From Azadirachta indica (Eukaryota > Streptophyta > Magnoliopsida > Sapindales > Meliaceae): a stretch of DNA of 64,000 nucleotides. Both the position numbers and the translations under genes were made by a program. Positions 48,687 through 58,479 of the stretch are shown here, in pieces. Within the stretch, counting starts at the first letter, position 1. Each line of letters begins with the position of its first letter. Location: contig CM040445.1 of assembly GCA_022749755.1 (NCBI GenBank), positions 15,707,182 to 15,771,181 of the forward strand, given 5' to 3'. The notes under the pieces were generated by a model. That model searched no databases. It worked only from the letters and a program-made list of their open reading frames with translations, and had not been told where the DNA came from.

Positions 48687-50164
48687 ATGACTTTTTTCCA
48701 AGAAGGCAGCCATGATAATATAGAAACTTCTCAAGAGACTTCTTCAAGAAAAAGAAATAGCAGAAGACAAACAACTTTGCCAGAGCTCACAAAAGAAAAT
48801 GATGGTCGTAGGCTACTTATTATATTTAATAAGAAAGGTCAACCAATAAGTAAAACATCAAGAAAGTTAGGAAGCTTAATTGATATATTGGCACGTACAA
48901 TAATTTCAATCACATATTGCAAATGGTTCAGGGTGCCAAAGGAACTTAGAGAAAATATGTAGAGTTGTATTGAGGTTTGACATATTTTAATTCTTAATTA
49001 TCATTTTTTTGTCATTATTTTTTTATAATAATTAATTTATTTTAAATTTTTATTTCAGTCTATTATTTATAGACAGCATGTGATATTGAAAAAACTTATA
49101 AGAAAAAGGCTTTATTTAAAATAGCAGGAAGATGGAAAGCTTTTAAGAATCGTTTTACATCGAAATATATATTGCCAAATAGACATGACCCTGCTAGCTT
49201 AAAAAAACCACCGACACACTAAAATTTATTGAACAATCGCATTGGCAATCGTTTGTAAAGAATAGATTACCAGAAGATTTTTGTGTAAGCTCATTTAAAT
49301 TTTTTTGTATTTAATTTAATTTTAACTTAAAATTCTTATTATATTGTTGTAATGATATATAGTCGTAGACAAGTTCAACAAGAGCGGCAGAGATAAAACA
49401 AGTATAGATATTAACTTTCATGTCTTGGATATGCAAATAAGGAAGATGAAATGATTAGTATTTAAATTATTGATCGATTTATTTAATGTAAAGTATTTTA
49501 CAAATTTGAATTTAAATGTCTATAGATGCGTGAACTTGGAACAAATGAACAAATTGACTGTTCCGTCATTTGAATGCTTGCTTATTAAAATAAGAAAAGA
49601 GAATATGATAATGAGAATATCAAATTAGGTGCAGAAAGAATTATAAGTTTATTACTAATATTACACTTATTTATATATAAGCTTGCTATTGGCAACAGAG
49701 AGAATATAATAGCTCATGGTGCAATTATGCCAAAAAATAATCCAAATGCCACTATACACAAAATTCCATTAAATGAAAATATATGTGTATCTATTCATAT
49801 AACAATAATTCCATTAGCCTCCTTACCAGTTCCCATTCCTAATGAATTTGAAACCGTACAAAACGCTATTGAATCATTTGTCACATAACCTAGAGATCTT
49901 ATTATACCATTGACTAATAAGATAATTTACTTTTTAATTTGTAATTTTCCCTCAATTATTTATTTATAATAGTTTTTTTTTAATATTTTGCTTCATTAAC
50001 TTAGGAACCAAGTTAACAACTCAACGTTTTAAGCTCAAAATTAATGGAGCCAATTATAAACCCTGAAGCTAAATGTTCAACTCAATCATATGTTCTATGA
50101 AATCTATTGGTGCATATGCCAATAAAGCTATGCTTCCAGGTGACACCTTTGAAGTAAATATAGA
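48687..50164 (+). mobile_element. Transposase_24 relic, truncated copy in unit 2
   Basis: This is the counterpart of 30,679-32,161. The first open piece (48,687-48,962) differs from the unit 1 copy at about five residues, for example SRRQ for GRRQ and FRVPKEL for FRVSKEL. The copy ends abruptly at 50,164, and the Ulp1 protease half is missing. Confidence 0.75.
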
Positions 50165-50200
50165 CACTTAATCTAATAATTAGACACTTAATCTAATAAT
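50161..50200. repeat. 20-bp perfect tandem duplication at a rearrangement junction
   Basis: TAGACACTTAATCTAATAAT occurs twice, back to back. It lies exactly where unit 2 switches from the Transposase_24 relic to the 3' flank of BAHD copy 3. The word matches the terminus of the foldback element near 22,167. Confidence 0.85.
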
Positions 50201-51292
50201 TAAGGATTGATATAAAAGTTTGTGTAAAAGAAATGACTGTTAATCCTACTTATATATATATATTCAATAATTGCAAGTGAATAATATTTAGAAAAATAAA
50301 AGAGATCTTATCTAAATTTTGGTAAAATTTTTAGTTATAAAATTACTTTTATTAGACTCACAGAAATTACACACACGTAACTTTCTCATTACCCATATTA
50401 CTCAAAATATGGCTTGTACTCACTCATTGCAGCTCCAACACACGTACCCACTTTTATTGCAACTCTAACTCACACTCTTAAGTCTCTAACTCACACACAC
50501 ACACCACCAACTAAGGTAACTCACACACAAAACATTTTCTCTCCCCATTTAGTACAACCTTATTATTAATAGAATTGACCAAACAAATTATATATCTTTG
50601 ACGTGTATGATCAATTATATTGATAGTATTTTAATTTTTATTAAAGTTTGAATTACATATGAATACAATAATGAGTTTTTATATAAATATTAGACATAAT
50701 TGAGATTAAAAACTAAATAATACCAATATAATTGGGTGAATTTTGCTTCATCATCAATTACATTATTACCTCATTCAAACGTAAGGTTGCATAATCAAAG
50801 CATAATGGACGGTTTTTTCTTATTTTGTCTTTTTCATTTGAAGTTTTAAATGGCAAATATTTTCATTTGTGGCTACGTATGAAACAAAGACTTTATCTGT
50901 TATATTTTATCTCAATCACAAATGCTTTCAACAATTTCAACTGATTACTTGTTCAACTAATATATTTAAAATCTTTTATTGCAATATTATTTCCTGTTAT
51001 TTTAACATCAAAATCTTTTGTTTCTATTCACAATAGTCCAAATAAAACTATTACCTAAATTCAGAATAATCAAACAAGTCAAGCGTGTTCTAAATAATTT
51101 AAATCATGTTTAGAGAACAACAATTTAAAGTAAACAAAAATGAAATTAAATAACAATTGCCTCGTTTTAATGTGGCTCGCTCATTGAAAGAGAAATTAAA
51201 GTTTAAATTACGATAACATAAAATTTTACATGAACTGTCTATGAAGAGGGATTAATTTAAGAAAAAAAAAAAACGCAAACCCAAATAAATAT
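50201..51292. other. 3' flank of BAHD copy 3
   Basis: This is non-coding DNA that starts inside the right end of the foldback element (equivalent to about 22,185) and continues collinear with the flanks of copies 1 and 2. It has both the CTCCAACAC stretch of copy 1 and the CACTCTTAAGTCTC insertion of copy 2, so it may be closest to the ancestral form. Confidence 0.7.
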
Positions 51293-52591
51293 TCACAACT
51301 TTGATTGAAATGACACAATTGGATCAAAAGAACTGTAAGTAAGAATAGCAGGATCTTGTTCAAATTTGGCCATGTCTTTCTTAGACAAAGCCACCCATGC
51401 TTCTATTCCCTTACCATCAGAAGTGTCGAAGAGAATCACAACATTAATAAACTTCATACAAACACCTACCCACGTTGGCTTTCCCCATCCAAAATCAACT
51501 TCATAAAATGGAAGTCCACACAAACTAGTAACACATATCATATTTACTTGAGTACTATCGTTGCTGAAATCCTCACTTCCCTTACTCATTTGATCTCCCA
51601 AACTGTTATAATATTTTCTCACCTCATCTTCACTCATCATCTTCACAGCTTGGTGAATTTTGTTTGCCAAGCTGCTGTAATCAACTGCCTCGTTATCCAA
51701 CCAGTTTCCTGTTGCACAGTAGATTGCATTTCCAATACATTCTTGGGGAAATGGTGGATTCATTCGGTTTCGTACATTCAAAGGGATTAGTATGAAAGGA
51801 GAAGCCTCACCACTTTCTTTAGCCATAGAAATTAGAGCACCCCAGATGAGAGCAGATACAACTTCATACCGTGTTGGACGACGATGATGTTCAAATTTGT
51901 TCTCAATTTCTTCTATTAAAGAAGCTATCTGGGTAACATCGAATGTAATTCTTTTTGCTACGCATTCTATGGAACGTTGTCTTTCAATAGTATTCTTCGC
52001 TATGTTTTTGGCCAATTCATTTGGAGGAAAGATAGAAGAGCAATCAAATATCACGTCTTTGATATCATTGAACCCACGAGCAACTGCAGCCCAATTTTTA
52101 AGAAACGAAGCTGCTGCTGATGCATCAGCTATAACGTGCCTAAAATAAACACAAACAGCAATCCCACCGCAAGCAAAGTAATTGACTTGAACTGCAAGAT
52201 TGGGCAGATCATCAGTACTTACCTTTTTATTCGGATTGTATGGCAACAGTTGTTCGAGGATATTCATCTCTGTTTGTCTCATAACCTCAAACATATTAAT
52301 ATCTACACAAGCTTCAATAAAAGGGACCCCAGAATCGTCACAATCAACAAAAGAATCATCTCTCACTCGTCCTGCAAAAGGATAGTAATGGGTCAATGTT
52401 TTTGAGAGAGATCTTTTTAGGTGATCAGAAATTTCAACAAGGCTTTTGTCTACTCTATTGTAAAAGAGAGGATATCCATAATAGATATTGAGATTCAATT
52501 GATCTATAAGAGATAATTTATGGGTTTTTAGGTGGGAAGGGGTTGGAGAAGATGGTTTGATGATTTCTGAGGAAATGGTCCGGAGCTCCAT
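51293..52591 (-). CDS. BAHD acyltransferase, vinorine synthase-like (copy 3)
   Basis: This is an intact 432-residue single exon with HVIAD at 152-156 and DFGWG at 366-370. Compared with copy 1 it has six replacements: T36I, D140A, K221Q, R232K, V293A and A426V. D140A lies twelve residues before the catalytic His, in the strand leading to the active site, and could change substrate fit; the rest are mild. The CDS, the TATA element and about 0.4 kb of upstream sequence are conserved, so the gene is probably expressible. It sits in a different context from the other copies: its upstream foldback is truncated and its downstream foldback is reduced to a few tens of bases. Confidence 0.95.
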   Translation of the reverse strand: MELRTISSEIIKPSSPTPSHLKTHKLSLIDQLNLNIYYGYPLFYNRVDKSLVEISDHLKRSLSKTLTHYYPFAGRVRDDSFVDCDDSGVPFIEACVDINMFEVMRQTEMNILEQLLPYNPNKKVSTDDLPNLAVQVNYFACGGIAVCVYFRHVIADASAAASFLKNWAAVARGFNDIKDVIFDCSSIFPPNELAKNIAKNTIERQRSIECVAKRITFDVTQIASLIEEIENKFEHHRRPTRYEVVSALIWGALISMAKESGEASPFILIPLNVRNRMNPPFPQECIGNAIYCATGNWLDNEAVDYSSLANKIHQAVKMMSEDEVRKYYNSLGDQMSKGSEDFSNDSTQVNMICVTSLCGLPFYEVDFGWGKPTWVGVCMKFINVVILFDTSDGKGIEAWVALSKKDMAKFEQDPAILTYSSFDPIVSFQSKL

Positions 52592-52657
52592 GATATTGCA
52601 AGCGTTAATTATCTGCCGAGTCTTTTTCTTGCTCGTACAAGAAAAGCTTAATGTCTA

Positions 52658-52667
52658 GTATATATAC
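52658..52667 (-). promoter_or_regulatory. TATA-box candidate of BAHD copy 3
   Basis: The conserved GTATATATAC lies 67 bases upstream of the ATG. Confidence 0.55.
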
Positions 52668-52964
52668 ATAGAATCAGGATTCATGTGAGGGATATTTGTA
52701 AGAATTATATTATAAAAAAAAATAAATTAATCCACATGGAATGGTTATTCTGTTGATATTCTCAAGCTGCCATGTTTGACTTCAGACAATTGCAGTAAAT
52801 AATCATTTACAAATATAGAATTTTATTCCTTGGATGCTTCTAAAAAGTTTGAAAATTGGGGATACCGGCGTTATCCCTTGACTTTTTGGTTAATAAATGG
52901 GTATTTTGACGATTGAAAAAATAAATATTTTGACATTTCGATCAATAGATAAGTTTTTTTATTT

Positions 52965-53380
52965 TTATTTTATTTATTATGTCTGCAGTCAATAGATAGC
53001 GGCTTGAGAATAACAATTATTTATTAATATAAAAATAAAATAATTAGTTGTATTAAAGGTATATATTAAAATATTTTTAATCTTCTTCTTTTACTTATTA
53101 ATAATTTAATATTTAATTTAAAAATTTTGAAATATTTTTAACATTTTATTTTTTATATATAATATATTTATTTAAAAAATTATATTAAATTTATTATATT
53201 TTATTAAGAAAAAATATGAAAATATAAGTAAAAGAGTGTAAAAAAAGAAAATTTAGTGTTATTTGTTAATAGAATTAATAATTAGATATATTTTATATTT
53301 TATTAGCTAATATAATTTAATTTTAATTAAAATATGAAAAATAAAGAAAATTTTAATTATTTTTATTTGTAATATATATA
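52965..53380. mobile_element. Truncated foldback element with filler DNA
   Basis: This is the left part of the element equivalent to 24,950-26,060. About 240 bp corresponding to 24,955-25,190 are replaced by about 46 bp of unrelated sequence (52,980-53,025), and the element stops near 53,380, where the unit-end segment starts. The palindrome is thus lost upstream of BAHD copy 3. Confidence 0.7.
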
Positions 53381-55206
53381 TTGTCTTGTACATGTATTAT
53401 ATATATATATATATATACACACACATATATGTATAAGTATATTTTTTGGTAAATTAATTTTTATTTAATTGAATGTTGTTATAGTAACCATTTATTATTA
53501 TTATTTTAAAAATTATATTTTTAAATATTTTAATAACGTTAAAAATTGTCTTCTTTTATTTTTAAATATTATTAAAAATAAATTTTTTATTAAATTTTTA
53601 ACAACTATTAAATACTATCCTTTTATAAATTTAAGTACAATTAAAAACTGTTTGCTTATAAATTCGAGTATTATCTAAAATTATCTTCTTATAAATTTAA
53701 AAACTGATAAAAACAATTTTTTTATCATTAAAAAAAAGAACTGTTTTTGACATTTTAAGACATGTTAAAAGAAGATAATTTGTAATACATTTTAAAAAAT
53801 TTTTAAAATGTTTTATAACAATTTTAAATGTGCAACATTCTAGTGGTATAGCAACTTTATCTTTCTAAGGATTGCTAGCTTTCTCTCCTTTCTCGGTAGT
53901 GACATCGGTACATTGGTGGATATCTCAATGCTTGCTTTTAAGTTCCTTAGGTCTGATTTTCTAACAAAAAACATAATTCAATCTAACTAGTAAAAGTTAT
54001 CCTTGATATAATATAATGGCAATTTTGAATGGCAAGGGACTGACTGGCCGATATGGCATTTGAATCCTCTATATTATCATCATGGGTTTCAACATGGCTA
54101 ACTAAATCTTTATTCATAGTTCTCTCTAAACTACTACTCAAAGCCATCGGGTGACAAGTAGTGCCTTCTTTCCTAAAAGGGATCTTATTGTATGACTCTA
54201 TTAAGTCTCTTTGTGTTTCTCTATTTAGACAATTCCAAGCCAATCAATTTGTTGAAGACAATGTTGTAGAACTAGATGAATTATTCGTGAAAAACCTCTC
54301 TTAAAACTGCATAACATAAAGGGACAAAGCCCTACCAAAATGTAATGAAAATGCATAAACACCCTTTCTTCTTTCAAAGCAAAAATAAGAATCTCAAGCA
54401 ACTACCAACATCCCAAGGCAACCATTCATCACAAAGCTCTAAGCAAAAACAGAAATAATAAGGATAAAAGTCTAAAATTAAAGGGAAGAAAAAGGACTGA
54501 GGAACGAGAAGCACAACTAGAAATACCCAAGTAACTCTGAAATTTTCACAGTTGAAGGAAACCCAAAAGTTGTTCACTCCAAAAAGTTAATTTGAATCTA
54601 TTGCAGATATTAAGCCCTTGTGATGATGTCAAGTAAGAGTTGTGAAACTGTAATACCATATACCCTTGGGAAAGATGAAACAACAAAGCTTAGTTTTAAA
54701 ATTCCTTTCTACAATATGGGCTTAATAGACAATAAGGGCGACCTCATTTAAGTTATTTTTATGTCAAGCGGCCGAAAAGAGCATGCCATCAAACTGTTAT
54801 CAAAACCTACTTTCATAGGAGTGCCAATGGTCGATGGACATCTATGACTAGCATAGGCCCAAGAAACAGAAAAGATCCAATAATGTAAATTAAAAAGGTT
54901 AAATTCACATTCTTTATTTCCTTTGACTTCAGAGTTCAAAACAAATAAAAATAATGAGAAGTTCACTTAAAGAAGGAAAGAAAAAGGTATACAACAGAAG
55001 AAAAATAAGGATGAGGCAAGCTTTTCCACATAAGAAACAAATAATTGCTAGTTGATATTGAGATTGCAAAATCTAACAGTTTTGAATATTCTTTTATTTA
55101 TTTATAAAGAAATGGTAAATTTATATCTTTTTGTATTAGTATCTAATGCCAAATATATAAACACATACCTTATAAGTATGAGCAATAATATATGCTCAAA
55201 CTATAT
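53381..55206. repeat. Right-hand segment of unit 2 (copy of 36,106-37,980)
   Basis: The segment begins with the same (TA)n(CA)n tract (53,397-53,427) and is collinear to 55,206. The minus-strand open piece (53,983-54,243) persists with replacements. No gene is recognised. Confidence 0.65.
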
Positions 55207-57419
55207 ATAAATAAAATGGACTTCATTAACTCATAAATAATATAATTAAATCATATGCATGAAGAACACAAATAATAACATAACTCTATTAAGTTGTTTC
55301 ATGAACAATTTTCTCATTATAAATTATTGGATATGTAATACTAAGTTTTAATTGTTTAACCTTTTTAATAGTTTTTCACGTCTATTATTAGGATAAAAAA
55401 GTTATGCATTTAAGTTAACTTTTTTTTCTTAGCAATATTTTATTTTATTTTATTGTTATAGGTTATTATTGAGGGAAAAAATTATTTTCTAACCATTTTC
55501 AAAATATTATATTTTTTATTAATATAAAATATATATAAATATGCAGTGGCCCCTTAGTTATTTAAAAATACTGAAAATATTTGTTTTTTATAGTATTTTG
55601 TTAATTTTATCATTATAAAGTAATGGACTTATATTTAAACTCTTTTACGACAATAATGTTATGGTAATAAATTTTTGTCTTCTTCCAAGAGTAAGATAGT
55701 GAATTTTTGCTAGCTAACAATGATTAAATTTAGCATTTGATAAGTTACTCTCTTATTCTATTCTTGCTTTTTCTCTACATCAATTAGTATCAAAGTCTAC
55801 TTCGAAAATGGCAAATATTATTGCTTCAAATTCGCCACTAGATGCCACCGATTCTTTTAGTTTTCCAACAATCTAGGCTCTTTCAATCTTTCTTGGTTTC
55901 TTAGTCTCTCTTTATAAGTCTGTGTTTGGCTCTTTTTTAGTCTCACTTGGTTTCTCTTTCTCTTTTAGCACTTCTTTTTAAGATTTTCCTCACCACTACT
56001 TTAGGATTCCTAGATCTTCTTCTTAACTAGTTTGGCCTTATTCGGCTTTTAAACTCAAACTTTCTTTGTCATTTTGAGTTTGAGAGAGTTATTAGAATAA
56101 AATAGACTTATCCTATATGCTTTAGTCTTATTAAGTATATTTCTTCGTCAAGTAGCTTTACTTCCTTCGTAATTTGTTCAAATTTTCTAGTTTATATTGA
56201 TTTAGGTTTCTTAATATATATTGAGTTATTATTTTTAGACTAAAATATAATTAATAAATATAACTTAGATTTTATTAATACAAGTAAATTTTTATTGTAA
56301 ATGTTGTCGTATAAATTTCATAAAATATAACTAAATATGTGACTGATGTAGAGGTAAGTAGTATTTTGTTATAGTCTGCTTGACATCTAACACTAGTTGA
56401 TAATAATATTGATCTTTTTATTAGAAAAAAATAAGATCATTCATATGATTTTTGAGTTATTTTTAACAATAGACTAAAAATATCTTAATAATATTATTGT
56501 ATTTTTAACAAATGTTTAATATTATGGGAAATATTAATTTTTACGGTTGGTTAGGAGTGATATCAGTATTGTCAAAACATGAAGAAAGTACATTAAAATT
56601 AACCCATTTATTAATTACAAATTAAAATTAAGAAGAAAATATATTCATATAAAAACAATAATAAAATAACCACCAAAATATATTACTTCTTATCGTAGAT
56701 TGTCAATAAATGATTAACATCAAATTTAGATAGTCATTTGATTATTGTTGTTTTTATGGGTATTTTTTAATTTTAATTTATTCCTTTAATTAACTAAAAA
56801 AAGATAATTTTTAATTTTAATTTTTTTCCTCTCTAATTAATTAAAAAATTATATTATTAATTTTCTTTTCTTAAATTGTGTAACGATATTTTTATTAATT
56901 ATAGAATAAAAGTATTTATATCATTTTACTGATCAATATATTGTCATTTGTAATTATGTAATATGTTTGACTTATGATCAGTTTCATTCATTAATAGAAT
57001 GCAAAGTGATCAAAAAAAAGAAAAAAAAATATAAGTTATAAGCTGGTATAAAACTTCTAGAAAAAAAATTGTGCAAGTTTAAGTTGGTATTTATGCCTTT
57101 TTTTTATTAATTTTAATGATTTTAAAAAAAATATTTAAGGTTAATATTATAAACATTAATATGAGTTTTTAGGAGTCATCTAATTACACGAAAAAAGAGT
57201 TTGTTGGGGCCGGTTTTTTTTTAGTCCAACCCACTGCCAAACTCTGAAATCCATGCGAACTAGCCGAATTATCCGGTCCGGTTTACCCTTTTTGCATAAA
57301 ATAGTTGGATTTTGAAATGTTGCTGTAGGTTTATAAACCCACGTGTATCCGGGCCCGGTGCGAGTTTGAATAAAAACCCGGTTTTAGCCGGCCACATTGT
57401 CGCATTTGCAAATTTTAAT
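55207..57419. other. AT-rich intergenic DNA right of the duplication
   Basis: Apart from the retrotransposon relic at 55,785-55,880 no gene is seen. At 57,180-57,400 a GC-richer stretch with CCGG-rich words (GGGCCCGG, AGCCGGCC) precedes the putative Mutator-like terminus; it resembles the patch preceding the MITE at 16,986. Confidence 0.5.
55785..55880 (+). mobile_element. Copia-like retrotransposon relic (primer-binding site and gag start)
   Basis: TAGTATCAAAGT at 55,785-55,796 resembles the TGGTATCAGAGC primer-binding site complementary to initiator Met-tRNA in plant Copia elements. Twelve bases later an ATG opens MANIIASNSPLDATDSFSFP, typical of a gag start, but it stops after 22 codons. 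The upstream LTR cannot be delimited. No pol sequence remains. Confidence 0.4.
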
Positions 57420-58479
57420 GGGAAATTAACAAAAATGGCCACTGTTCACCTACAGTTTTCTCAAATGACCACTGTTCAAAACCTTTTTCAAAAATGACCA
57501 TCTTCAATTTTTTTGGACAAAATTGTCCTTAATGACCTAAATATTCTAATCCCTAATTTTGCCTAGTTTGTCGATGTCTTCGTTCCTAAACGTTGAAGAA
57601 GAAAAATTTGAACCAACAAAGAAGCCACAAAAATCTTGGTAAATCTTTGTTTCTGATTCGAAATCGTTGATCAGCGTATATAAACAACAGTGTAGACGCC
57701 GGCGCAGGTAACTGTATTCACCGGTTTACAACGATAACTTGTGAGGAGGAATCTGGTGAAAAATCGACGGTGACGGTATGTATTTGTTTTGATTTATCGG
57801 TTTTTAAATAAATTTGAGACTGGATTTGTAATGAAAATATGGATTTTGTTTGATTAATTATAAGAAATGTGTATTTTAGCTACATATCTCCTCATTCCCA
57901 AATGCTTAAATTGAACATCGAAACAACAAATTGAAGCAAGAGAAGTATAGAAAGACAAGAAATTTGAAAAGATTTGCAGTTTGAGAGAAGTTTTGCAAAA
58001 AATTATTTTCAACATAGGTATGTTGATCGAACTGAAAGCATTTTCCTTATACAGAATAGATTGATTTCTTGTTATTACAACATGTATAATAGTGTATAGG
58101 ATTTAGTCATTAAACTAATTTAGGAATAATATATATAACTTTTATTATAATATATATAGAATATATGCATGTGAGAAAAACTCCCCAAGGACGGAGGTTT
58201 AATATTGAAATTAATATGTTGTGTTTGTTATTATATGTAGATTTACTGTTCCTTATCTTCAAGCTAGGGTTTTCTTTGCTTGGCCACTGAAATATCATTA
58301 TCAAATAGCATTATTTGAGTCTTTTAATATATCTTAAATATCGTTGTTTATTTTACTAAAATGGAGACATTAATTAGATAAATGAGGGTGTCAAAGCTTA
58401 TGAAATTGTTGTCTGTAGGATACACAATAGTATATCTAATGACATTAACTTAGATAAATTATTGCTGCATTTCTTTCAG

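Larger units (their letters stand above)
37981..55206. repeat. Unit 2 of the tandem segmental duplication
   Basis: This is the 17.2-kb copy of 19,941-37,980. It is collinear with unit 1 from 37,981 to 50,164 and again from about 53,380 to 55,206. In between, the 3.9-kb unit-1 segment 32,162-36,105 is replaced by 3.2 kb carrying a third BAHD gene. Confidence 0.9.
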
